DNA from: an uncultured beta proteobacterium
GTDB lineage: Bacteria; Pseudomonadota; Gammaproteobacteria; Burkholderiales; Burkholderiaceae_C
DNA: 5,118 nt
Direction: 5' to 3'
Assembly (NCBI GenBank): GCA_903927495.1
Contig: CAIYNH010000555.1
Location: forward strand, 1 to 5,118
Shown here: positions 1 through 5,118 of the stretch, piece by piece
Numbering within the stretch: the stretch's first letter is position 1
Layout of the letters: every line of letters begins with the position of its first letter
Translations under genes and position numbers: made by a program
Notes under the pieces: model-generated
The model's database searches: none
What the model was told of the DNA's origin: nothing
What the model saw: only the letters and a program-made list of their open reading frames with translations

Positions 1-701
1 CCAACTTGCGCTTGGTGATTTCAATTGCCAAGAAATACACCAACCGTGGCTTGCAGTTCCTTGACCTGATCCAGGAAGGCAACATTGGATTGATGAAGGC
101 TGTGGACAAGTTTGAATACCGTCGCGGTTACAAATTCTCGACCTATGCCACCTGGTGGATTCGCCAGGCCATTACCCGCAGTATTGCTGATCAGGCGCGA
201 ACCATCCGAATACCGGTGCACATGATTGAGACCATCAACAAGATGAACCGTATCAGCCGTCAACATCTGCAGGAGTTTGGCTACGAACCAGACGCCAGCG
301 TGTTGGCCGAACGTATGGAAATTCCTGAGGACAAAATCCGCAAGATCATGAAGATCGCCAAAGAGCCTATTTCGATGGAAACTCCGATCGGCGACGATGA
401 CGACAGCCATCTGGGTGACTTCATTGAAGACGGAGCAAACACCGCACCGCTCGAAGCGGCCATGCAAGCCGGCTTGCGCGATGTGGTGAAGGACATTCTG
501 GACAGCCTGACTCCGCGTGAAGCCAAAGTGCTGCGCATGCGCTTTGGCATCGAAATGAACACCGACCACACGCTGGAAGAAGTCGGCAAGCAGTTCGACG
601 TGACCCGTGAGCGTATCCGTCAAATTGAGGCCAAGGCGTTGCGTAAACTGAAGCATCCAAGCCGTTCTGACAAACTGCGCAGCTTTACTGATAATCTGTA
701 A
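1..701 (+). CDS. rpoD: RNA polymerase primary sigma factor RpoD (sigma-70), 3' partial
   Basis: This is the C-terminal part of the housekeeping sigma factor, which directs core RNA polymerase to -10/-35 promoters of most genes. The frame is open at the left window edge, and the first whole codon (Asn) is at position 3. The 232 visible residues cover regions 2 to 4. Region 2 shows [14 protein letters not shown] (residues 21-34 of the fragment) and [10 protein letters not shown] (48-57), with the aromatic residues that melt the -10 element. The region 3 segment [13 protein letters not shown] follows. Region 4.2 shows [20 protein letters not shown], the -35-binding helix-turn-helix, and ends in [16 protein letters not shown]. 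From memory it is near-identical to E. coli RpoD from about residue 383, so roughly the first 380 or more residues lie outside the window. The TTG at position 6 is an internal Leu codon, not a start. The RpoS and RpoH alternatives are ruled out by the full region 3/4 match. Confidence 0.97.
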   Translation, partial: NLRLVISIAKKYTNRGLQFLDLIQEGNIGLMKAVDKFEYRRGYKFSTYATWWIRQAITRSIADQARTIRIPVHMIETINKMNRISRQHLQEFGYEPDASVLAERMEIPEDKIRKIMKIAKEPISMETPIGDDDDSHLGDFIEDGANTAPLEAAMQAGLRDVVKDILDSLTPREAKVLRMRFGIEMNTDHTLEEVGKQFDVTRERIRQIEAKALRKLKHPSRSDKLRSFTDNL

Positions 702-728
702 TCCTGCTCAAATAAACTACTTAAAAAT

Positions 729-771
729 CGCCTTTAGCCCATATCAGACGGGCTAAAGTCGCTATTATTTT
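729..771 (+). terminator. Probable intrinsic terminator after rpoD
   Basis: A 9-bp perfect stem, CTTTAGCCC (732-740) with GGGCTAAAG (750-758), has a 9-nt loop. It can extend by two more C/G pairs (729-730 with 760-761) across a one-base mismatch. The T-rich run CTATTATTTT (762-771) follows directly. It starts 27 nt after the rpoD stop, the expected place for the end of that transcript. The T tract is interrupted, so efficiency may be moderate. Confidence 0.65.
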
Positions 772-832
772 GAGAGTAAATTTTTTTACGGCGACACGCT
801 CCACATGGCTGTGATATTTTTTACTATGGCGA

Positions 833-861
833 TTGAACTTTTCAATTAGCACTCGCTCTTA
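833..861 (+). promoter_or_regulatory. Possible rpoH promoter overlapping the CIRCE operator (weak -10)
   Basis: TTGAAC at 833-838 is a fair -35 hexamer (TTGACA consensus, 5 of 6 with one mismatch). A 17-18 nt spacer would put the -10 at 856-862, inside the CIRCE spacer, where the sequence CTCTTAG matches the consensus poorly. The arrangement would place HrcA over the -10 and start point, which makes functional sense, and would leave a 5' leader of roughly 35-40 nt. The weak -10 means the true promoter could lie elsewhere between 772 and 845. No clear sigma-32 -10 (CCCCAT-like) was seen. Confidence 0.3.
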
Positions 862-872
862 GAGAGTGCTAA
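846..872 (+). promoter_or_regulatory. CIRCE operator (HrcA binding site) upstream of rpoH
   Basis: The sequence is TTAGCACTC (846-854), a 9-nt spacer (855-863) and GAGTGCTAA (864-872). This is a perfect match to the CIRCE inverted repeat, arms and spacer length included, which the repressor HrcA binds under non-stress conditions, usually in front of groESL, dnaK or hrcA. Here it ends 32 nt before the rpoH ATG, a normal operator position. The match is read directly from the sequence; control of rpoH by HrcA is inferred from it. Confidence 0.95.
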
Positions 873-892
873 CATTCGGTTTATCAAGGATT

Positions 893-897
893 AGGAG
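893..897 (+). promoter_or_regulatory. Ribosome binding site deciding the rpoH start
   Basis: AGGAG lies 7 nt before the ATG at 905. It supports that start over the in-frame GTG at 866, which falls inside the distal arm of the CIRCE operator and has no Shine-Dalgarno sequence. Confidence 0.85.
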
Positions 898-904
898 TTC
901 TGTC

Positions 905-1846
905 ATGACCAATTTCACTGGAGTATCTGGCAACGCACTTACCCTGGCCAACCCATGGTCTATGGTGCCAGCACTGGGCAATCTGGACGCATACATCAGC
1001 GCAGCCAACCGGCTGCCGATGCTCACACTAGAAGAAGAACAGTCATTTGCACGCAAATTCAGGCACGACAACGACCTGGAAGCCGCTGGAAAACTGGTGC
1101 TTTCGCATCTGCGACTGGTGGTGTCGGTGGCACGTCAATACTTGGGCTACGGCTTGCCGCACGGTGATCTGATCCAAGAAGGCAATGTCGGCTTGATGAA
1201 AGCCGTCAAGCGCTTTGACCCAGAACAGGGTGTGCGTTTGGTGAGCTACGCTCTGCACTGGATCAAAGCCGAAATCCACGAGTACATTCTAAAAAACTGG
1301 CGCATGGTCAAGGTGGCAACCACCAAAGCTCAGCGCAAACTGTTTTTTAACCTGCGCTCGATGAAGCAGCGCTACCGCAGCGATGACGCCGCCGCTGACC
1401 TTGACACCCACCGTGACTCCTTGAGTGAGGATCAGATCGATGCCATGGCCAGTGAACTCAACGTCAAGCGCGAGGAGGTCATTGAAATGGAAACTCGCTT
1501 GTCGGGTGGCGACGTGCTGCTGGACCCCAGCCCCAGCGATGACGGTGACAACGCTTTTGGCCCCATCGCCTACCTTACCGATGCGGCGCACGAACCCACC
1601 GCCATGATCGAGGCGCATCACCGCGACATGCTGGCCAGCGACGGCCTGACCCAAGCGCTTGCAACCTTGGATGAGCGCAGCCGGCACATCGTGCAAGAGC
1701 GATATCTGAAGGTCAACGACGACAACACCGGCGGCATGACGCTGCACGACCTGGCCGCCGTTTATGGTGTCAGTGCTGAGCGCATTCGCCAAATTGAGGT
1801 AGCCGCATTGAAAAAAATGAAAAAATCGCTGATTGAATTTGCCTGA
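905..1846 (+). CDS. rpoH: RNA polymerase heat-shock sigma factor RpoH (sigma-32)
   Basis: This 313-residue group 3 sigma factor directs RNA polymerase to heat-shock promoters (chaperones and proteases). The length is slightly above that of enterobacterial RpoH (about 284). Region 2 shows LRLVVSVARQYLGYG, then DLIQEGNVGLMKAVKRFDP starting at residue 88, and LVSYALHWIKAEIHEYIL. The RpoH-box motif QRKLFFNLR is at 143-151; it is diagnostic of RpoH and known in E. coli as part of the core-binding and turnover-control region. The C-terminal helix-turn-helix (about 278-308) contains the -35-reading motif ERIRQIE (292-298), and the protein ends in basic KKMKKSLIEFA. The start at 905 is chosen for its AGGAG at 7 nt. 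A longer 326-residue reading from GTG 866 would begin inside the operator. The gene lies 203 nt after rpoD behind a terminator, so it is probably its own transcription unit, under HrcA control through the CIRCE site. Adjacent ftsX, the rpoH neighbour in many proteobacteria, is absent. Confidence 0.97.
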   Translation: MTNFTGVSGNALTLANPWSMVPALGNLDAYISAANRLPMLTLEEEQSFARKFRHDNDLEAAGKLVLSHLRLVVSVARQYLGYGLPHGDLIQEGNVGLMKAVKRFDPEQGVRLVSYALHWIKAEIHEYILKNWRMVKVATTKAQRKLFFNLRSMKQRYRSDDAAADLDTHRDSLSEDQIDAMASELNVKREEVIEMETRLSGGDVLLDPSPSDDGDNAFGPIAYLTDAAHEPTAMIEAHHRDMLASDGLTQALATLDERSRHIVQERYLKVNDDNTGGMTLHDLAAVYGVSAERIRQIEVAALKKMKKSLIEFA

Positions 1847-1866
1847 CCCTACCCCATGCCATCGAC

Positions 1867-1904
1867 AATACCCCTGACAGCCCCGGCCTCAGGGGTATTT
1901 TTTT
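1867..1904 (+). terminator. Strong intrinsic terminator after rpoH
   Basis: An 11-bp perfect stem, AATACCCCTGA (1867-1877) with TCAGGGGTATT (1889-1899), has an 11-nt C-rich loop. The seven-T run 1898-1904 overlaps the stem base. It begins 20 nt after the rpoH stop. The T run ends exactly where the ribosome binding site of the next gene begins. Confidence 0.9.
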
Positions 1905-1909
1905 AGGAG
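1905..1909 (+). promoter_or_regulatory. Ribosome binding site of the Bug/TctC gene, abutting the terminator
   Basis: AGGAG lies 9 nt before the ATG at 1919 and supports that start. It follows the terminator T run with no gap, so a transcript starting after the terminator would have no room for a promoter-proximal leader. Confidence 0.75.
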
Positions 1910-1918
1910 TCACTGACC

Positions 1919-2869
1919 ATGCGCCGCTACCTGCTTCAACACGCTTTTATTTTGATAGCTTTTTGTGCAATATCAACGGGCGTTAGCGCCCAAAATAATG
2001 GCTCTACTACAAGCCCATGGCCAAGCAAGGCAATTCACATCATCGTCGGTTTTCCGGGTGGTTCATCCCCTGATTTGACGGCCCGTACATTGGCTGAACC
2101 GCTGTCCAAGGCACTCGGTCAGCCGGTCATTGTGGAAAACAAAGTCGGGGCCGGCGGTAACATCGCTGCAGACTTTGTTGCCAAGGCCACCGACAACCAC
2201 ACCCTCGGCCTGATGATCAACGGCAACATGACCACGGCCAAGTTGCTCAATCCCAAACTGCCCTACGACCCACTTAAAGATTTCGCTCCAGTGAGTTTGA
2301 TCGGCGTGTCACCGCTGGTGCTGATGGCACCAAAAAATGCACCCGGTGGTGACGCACAGGCCTTTTTGGAGGCTGCTAAGCAGGCCGGCAATACCTGGAG
2401 CTACGGCTCGCCCGGTGTCGGCACCGTCGGCCATATCGGCATGGAACTCTTCAAAAGCAAAACCGGGATCGGACCGGTACACGTACCCTACCCTGGCTAC
2501 GCCCAAGTCGCCACCGGCATGATTGGGGGACAACTGCACTTGTCCATGTTGCCACCAGGCGCGGCGCTGGCACAAGTAAAGGGTGACAAACTGCGCGCTA
2601 TTGGGGTGACCTCCAGTGGTCGCAGCGCGCTGGCCCCCGAACTGCCCAGCATGGCTGAAGTTGGTGTCAAGGGTTTTAATCTTGAAATCTGGAATGCCGT
2701 GGCTGCCCCCAAGAGCATGCCGGCACCCATCGTGGCCAAGCTGTCGAGTCTGCTGAGCGATATTGCCCGGTCGCCAGATGTCCGGCAAAAGCTGTTTGCA
2801 CAGTGGGTTCGTCTTCTGAAGGCTTGGCCAACCGAGTCAAAGCAGACACCGTTCTGTATGGCGGGGTGA
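1919..2869 (+). CDS. Bug/TctC family periplasmic substrate-binding protein, C-terminus frameshifted
   Basis: This is a tripartite tricarboxylate transporter-type (TctC, Bug) solute receptor. The family binds small carboxylates or related compounds in the periplasm; the ligand cannot be told from sequence. Residues 1-24 form a Sec signal peptide: basic MRR, a hydrophobic core, and VSA before QNN. Typical family segments follow: IIVGFPGGSSPDLTARTLAE near the N-terminus, GQPVIVENKVGAGGNIAADF, YDPLKDFAPVSLIGVSPLVL, HVPYPGYAQVATGMIGGQ and LRAIGVTSSGRSALAPELPS. The match to the family runs to Gln295 (LFAQ, codon 2801-2803). The last 21 residues (WVRLLKAWPTES and onward) are off-frame and resemble nothing in the family. 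The expected tail is readable one frame over, to 2898. No TctA/TctB membrane genes are adjacent, which is common for Bug receptors in Burkholderiales. No separate promoter is evident between the rpoH terminator and the start codon. The product may be unstable or non-functional, or the shift may be a sequencing error. Confidence 0.85.
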   Translation: MRRYLLQHAFILIAFCAISTGVSAQNNGSTTSPWPSKAIHIIVGFPGGSSPDLTARTLAEPLSKALGQPVIVENKVGAGGNIAADFVAKATDNHTLGLMINGNMTTAKLLNPKLPYDPLKDFAPVSLIGVSPLVLMAPKNAPGGDAQAFLEAAKQAGNTWSYGSPGVGTVGHIGMELFKSKTGIGPVHVPYPGYAQVATGMIGGQLHLSMLPPGAALAQVKGDKLRAIGVTSSGRSALAPELPSMAEVGVKGFNLEIWNAVAAPKSMPAPIVAKLSSLLSDIARSPDVRQKLFAQWVRLLKAWPTESKQTPFCMAG

Positions 2870-2898
2870 TTAGCGCACTGGGCATCAGCAACCAATAG
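2804..2898 (+). pseudogene. Displaced native C-terminal tail of the Bug/TctC gene
   Basis: Reading from GGT at 2806 gives GSSSEGLANRV and then KADTVLYGGVISALGISNQ, with a TAG stop at 2896-2898. This is the tail pattern expected of Bug proteins (GSSPEGLANRIKAD-like, then a Gly-rich helix and a short end). The upstream frame reaches CAG at 2801-2803 and the tail frame resumes at 2806, so the bases between codons amount to 2 instead of a multiple of 3. The family normally has a few residues of the type GW-x-V here, so a loss of 3n+1 bases at about 2803-2806 explains both the shift and the missing residues. With the frame restored the protein would be about 326 residues, the usual family length. 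Confidence 0.8.
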
Positions 2899-3101
2899 TT
2901 GGCGTGCAGGTTTTGGCCATTGCTGCAAAGAAACCGCCGCAGGATGATAATTTTCGAATTCATCGCGGACTAATAGGTCGCAGCAATGCAATCTGTCGGA
3001 TGTCCTCAACCCCATGCAATCAAATAAAACGGTGAAGTCATAAGGCTCAAAATCTGCGAACCGGTGTGCAAGGTCAAAGTGGGGCTAAAACAACCGTGCG
3101 A

Positions 3102-3132
3102 TTGAACCCGAGGGTTCTGGTTCGGCGTTCAA
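3102..3132. repeat. Nested inverted repeats, possible operator or hairpin
   Basis: The outer arms are TTGAAC (3102-3107) and GTTCAA (3127-3132). Inside lies GAACCC-GA-GGGTTC (3104-3117), a compact 14-bp near-continuous palindrome. A second GGTTC at 3119-3123 can compete for the same left arm. The compact palindrome looks more like a protein-binding dyad than a stable RNA hairpin. It lies about 50-110 bp upstream of the possible promoter at 3182-3211. The regulator, if any, is unknown. Confidence 0.4.
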
Positions 3133-3181
3133 AGCTGTTTCATATTACTATGTTTTATGTAGCTACCAACGCTTTCTGCTA

Positions 3182-3211
3182 TTGTGTTTGAGTCCTTTTT
3201 TCGCCTATTAT
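3182..3211 (+). promoter_or_regulatory. Possible promoter for the small ORF and sensor gene
   Basis: TATTAT at 3206-3211 matches the sigma-70 -10 consensus at five of six positions. TTGTGT at 3182-3187, with an 18-nt spacer, is only a partial -35 (three of six). If real, the transcript would start near 3218 and carry a leader of about 170 nt before the ATG at 3388. The surrounding DNA is AT-rich, so a chance match is quite possible. Confidence 0.25.
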
Positions 3212-3376
3212 TTTTTGACATGAGATGCTGCATAGTGCCCGGACCGTGATACTACAAGAAAATCGCAAAAACTGAACTGATCTCCGCTGTGAGTTGTGTG
3301 TCATGATGCGAGCTGCTCCAAAGGTGCGACTTGCATCGACAGCAGCGCGATTCGTCAAGGCGGGGCGCGCAATATC

Positions 3377-3382
3377 AGAGGT
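3377..3382 (+). promoter_or_regulatory. Ribosome binding site of the 49-residue ORF
   Basis: AGAGGT lies 5 nt before the ATG at 3388. It favours this start over the in-frame upstream TTG at 3331, which has no Shine-Dalgarno sequence and would add a basic, low-complexity stretch of 19 residues. Confidence 0.5.
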
Positions 3383-3387
3383 CAGCA

Positions 3388-3537
3388 ATGACTAATTCTC
3401 CCCGTGACCTCGCTCCCTTCGCTGGCCAAGTGTTGACCATCTTGATGGCTCACTTCCAGAACGGATCGCTCCCAAATCTTGCCTGGGTAAACGATATCAT
3501 CAGACTTCGCCTAATGCTTGGGCTGGAATCGGCATGA
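3388..3537 (+). CDS. Unrecognised 49-residue protein, overlapping the sensor start
   Basis: I do not recognise this protein. It begins MTNSPRDLAPFAGQ and continues with two probable amphipathic helices, VLTILMAHFQNG and LAWVNDIIRLRLMLGLE, separated by SLPN. There is no signal peptide, no membrane segment long enough to span, no Cys, and no zinc-binding or catalytic motif. The start at 3388 is supported by AGAGGT. The stop TGA (3535-3537) overlaps the ATG of the sensor gene at 3534 as ATGA, the classic arrangement for translational coupling, and this is the main argument that the ORF is real. It could be a small partner of the sensor, or just a coupling leader that sets sensor translation. A chance ORF remains possible. 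Confidence 0.55.
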   Translation: MTNSPRDLAPFAGQVLTILMAHFQNGSLPNLAWVNDIIRLRLMLGLESA

Positions 3538-5118
3538 AAATCTCACTTAAAACCAGCCTACTATTGCTGCTCGCAGCTCTGATGGTGGTGCTGAGCGTGG
3601 TGCTTACATTTTGGTCATTCAAGCTGATCGACGATGCCTCTGAGGCCCGCATACATACGAATGTTGTCATTCACGAAGCTGACGATTTCATGTCGGAGTT
3701 GCAGGATGCCGAAATCGGGCAACGCGGCTATTTAGTGACCAGAGACGAGGCTTTTCTACTACCCTATCTGGAGGTGCGCTATACCCTCGAGGCCCACCTG
3801 AAAAAATTGCGTCAGTTGGTCAACTTCGATGCAGCTAAAAAACACCTGAATGCCATTGAGCCCTTGATGACAGCCAAGCTTACCGAGTTAGCCCATGTGA
3901 TCGAGTTATACCGCAACCATAGCGAGGCGGCGGCCCAAATAGTCGTCAGAAACGGTCAAGGCAAGCAGTTGATGGACTCGATTCGAGCCGAGATGCGTCA
4001 CTTCATGCAACTGGAAGTGGCATTACTGAGTCAACGCGAGACCGAGTTTCAGTCAAATATGCGCCGTCTGTTTGGGCTGCTGGTTGCCGTCAGCCTGCTG
4101 GTTTTGCTGGCAGCACTCTCCTTTGTCTATCTCTTCTACAAACAGGAGCAACAGCAGCATAAAAATCGGGTACATCAGGAAACCAAACATTTGCTGAAGC
4201 TCCAAGAAACCCTGAACCAAGAACTCCAACATGCCAACCGCGTGATGCAAATCAGCGAAGAAAATTTTAGAGTGACCCTCCACTCGATTGGCGATGCTGT
4301 GCTCGCTACCGATGCTGCCGCGCGGGTGACATTTCTTAACTCCTGTGCTGAACGACTCACCGGTTGGACGCAGACGCTCGCCGTCGGTCGTCCCGTGGGC
4401 GAAATATTCCATATCATCAACAAGGAAAGCCGCCAACTCTCCAGGATTCCGGTTGCGGCAACACTGGCCCATGGCACGGTGCAAGGGCTGGCCAACCACA
4501 CCGTGCTGATTGCACGCGATGGCACTGAATACGATATTGCAGACAGTTGCGCACCGATTCGCGATCACGATGCTCAGGTGGTCGGAGCGGTGCTGGTGTT
4601 TCGTAATGTCACCGATGACTATGCGGTTCAGCAAACCTTGCGTATGCAGCAGTCTGAGCTGCAAGTGCAAAATGAAGAGTTGATTCTTTCACAGGCTGCG
4701 CTCGATCTGTCTCGGGCCCGTTATTTCGATCTCTACGATCTGGCACCGATCGGTTATTTAACGCTAGACGAGTCCGGACAAATCATTGAAGCCAATCTGG
4801 CTGCCGCCAGATTGCTAGGCGTATCGCGCAGCATTCTGGTGAAACAACCGATCTCCCGCTATATGCAGGAGCAAGATGCCGACAATTTTCACCTGCTACG
4901 CCAGCGCCTCATCGAGACCGGAGTGCCGCTGGCGCTTGAGTGCCAAATGCACAGATCTGATGAAACCTCTTTTTGGGTCGAACTTTCAACCACCACAGCA
5001 CAGGACAACGGCAAGCCGGTGCTGCGCGCCACCCTCAACGAGATCACGGTGCGCAAGCAAGCTGACGAGTTGCTACTCGAAGCCGGTGCCTTGCAAAATG
5101 CCATTTTCAACAGTGCCA
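3534..5118 (+). CDS. CHASE3 and multi-PAS membrane sensor protein, 5' part (output domain outside window)
   Basis: The frame stays open from ATG 3534 to the window end, giving 528 residues plus one base. TM1 is at about residues 9-29. The periplasmic CHASE3 domain is at about 38-175, with its signature DAEIGQRGYLVT at 58-69. TM2 is at about 179-202, followed by a Gln/Glu-rich coiled coil (about 203-241). PAS1 (about 242-362) has IGDAVLATDAAARVTFLNS and ends in VTDD. PAS2 (about 396-508) has LYDLAPIGYLTLDESGQIIE and ends in EITVRKQAD. ALQNAIFNSA at 519-528 begins a third PAS. CHASE3 domains sense an unknown extracytoplasmic signal, and PAS domains relay or sense cytoplasmic cues. This architecture usually ends in a histidine kinase, often hybrid, less often a GGDEF/EAL module; the output is not visible. 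The start is chosen for the TM1 position and the ATGA overlap with the upstream ORF. Only a weak GGA (3525-3527) precedes it, which fits coupled translation. Confidence 0.92.
   Translation, partial: MKISLKTSLLLLLAALMVVLSVVLTFWSFKLIDDASEARIHTNVVIHEADDFMSELQDAEIGQRGYLVTRDEAFLLPYLEVRYTLEAHLKKLRQLVNFDAAKKHLNAIEPLMTAKLTELAHVIELYRNHSEAAAQIVVRNGQGKQLMDSIRAEMRHFMQLEVALLSQRETEFQSNMRRLFGLLVAVSLLVLLAALSFVYLFYKQEQQQHKNRVHQETKHLLKLQETLNQELQHANRVMQISEENFRVTLHSIGDAVLATDAAARVTFLNSCAERLTGWTQTLAVGRPVGEIFHIINKESRQLSRIPVAATLAHGTVQGLANHTVLIARDGTEYDIADSCAPIRDHDAQVVGAVLVFRNVTDDYAVQQTLRMQQSELQVQNEELILSQAALDLSRARYFDLYDLAPIGYLTLDESGQIIEANLAAARLLGVSRSILVKQPISRYMQEQDADNFHLLRQRLIETGVPLALECQMHRSDETSFWVELSTTTAQDNGKPVLRATLNEITVRKQADELLLEAGALQNAIFNSA

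Larger units (their letters stand above)
2899..3387. other. Gene-free region of about 490 bp with inverted repeats
   Basis: No ORF here has both a credible start and a recognisable product, and the open frames on either strand are short. Visible structure includes an imperfect hairpin at about 2937-2968: CCGC with GCGG, then GAT/ATC and AATT/AATT closing a TTCG loop, with bulges and no T tract, so it is not a clear terminator. A nested dyad lies at 3102-3132. TGCAG (2905-2909) with CTGCA (2923-2927) and GCGCG (3345-3349) with CGCGC (3366-3370) are short inverted repeats of doubtful meaning. A TTGACA hexamer at 3215-3220 has no suitable -10 at 16-18 nt. I found no transposase remnant, tRNA or clear terminator for the upstream gene. 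Confidence 0.5.

Noticed and set aside
21..656. Long open frame of 211 codons on the minus strand
   Set aside because: It lies entirely antisense to rpoD, whose frame is unmistakable. The translation shows no known domain and is a shadow of biased codon use.
866..904. Upstream GTG start for rpoH, adding 13 residues
   Set aside because: The GTG is inside the CIRCE arm and has no Shine-Dalgarno sequence. The ATG at 905 has AGGAG at ideal spacing.
1289..1792. Minus-strand open frame of 167 codons opposite rpoH
   Set aside because: It is a shadow of the rpoH coding sequence, with no ribosome binding site or recognisable motif.
2937..2968. Imperfect hairpin with TTCG loop as terminator of the Bug gene
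   Set aside because: The stem is broken by bulges and no T tract follows, so it does not meet the pattern of an intrinsic terminator.
2309..3015. Minus-strand open frames opposite the Bug gene and its tail
   Set aside because: The plus strand codes for clear Bug family segments through this stretch. The minus-strand products have no family signature.
3215..3220. Perfect TTGACA -35 hexamer
   Set aside because: No acceptable -10 occurs 16-18 nt downstream, where the sequence is GC-rich (GCCCGG).
3179..3388. Minus-strand ORF of 69 codons in the spacer
   Set aside because: It has no ribosome binding site, random-looking composition and no family resemblance.
3303..3395. Thirty-codon plus-strand ORF (MMRAAPKVRLAS...) whose stop overlaps the start of the 49-residue ORF
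   Set aside because: It has no clear ribosome binding site, a basic low-complexity composition and no recognisable motif. A leader peptide is possible but not supported.
4053..4670. Minus-strand open frame of 205 codons
   Set aside because: It lies opposite TM2 and PAS1 of the sensor, whose domains are clear on the plus strand. The Leu-rich patch is the complement of repeated CAG/GAG-type codons.

Overview
The window looks like a chromosomal segment of a Burkholderiales betaproteobacterium, possibly Comamonadaceae (Rhodoferax/Polaromonas-like). This rests on the sequence of the primary sigma factor, a CIRCE operator in front of rpoH, a Bug/TctC-type periplasmic binding protein (a family greatly expanded in Burkholderiales) and a CHASE3 multi-PAS sensor of a style common in that group. 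The genus is an inference; no 16S or other phylogenetic marker is present.

Layout, all genes on the + strand. (1) 1-701: the 3' part of rpoD, the housekeeping sigma factor, followed by a probable intrinsic terminator (about 729-771). (2) 846-872: a perfect CIRCE operator (TTAGCACTC-N9-GAGTGCTAA), then rpoH at 905-1846, encoding the heat-shock sigma factor, closed by a strong intrinsic terminator (1867-1904). (3) 1919-2869: a Bug/TctC family periplasmic substrate-binding protein whose C-terminus is frameshifted. The original tail and stop are still readable in another frame to 2898. (4) 2899-3387: about 490 bp with no convincing gene, holding inverted repeats and a possible promoter. (5) 3388-3537: an unrecognised 49-residue ORF whose stop overlaps the start (ATGA) of (6) 3534-5118: the N-terminal 528 residues of a membrane sensor protein (TM, CHASE3, TM, PAS, PAS, start of a third PAS), cut by the window end before its output domain.

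The main regulatory point is the HrcA/CIRCE operator upstream of rpoH. It implies that the heat-shock repressor HrcA controls the heat-shock activator sigma-32, so the two heat-shock circuits are linked in a cascade. The two sigma genes are neighbours but appear to be separate transcription units. The Bug gene sits directly behind the rpoH terminator with no obvious promoter of its own and carries a frameshift, so it may be decaying. The small ORF and the sensor look translationally coupled. I saw no tRNA, rRNA, CRISPR array, intact insertion sequence or phage gene.
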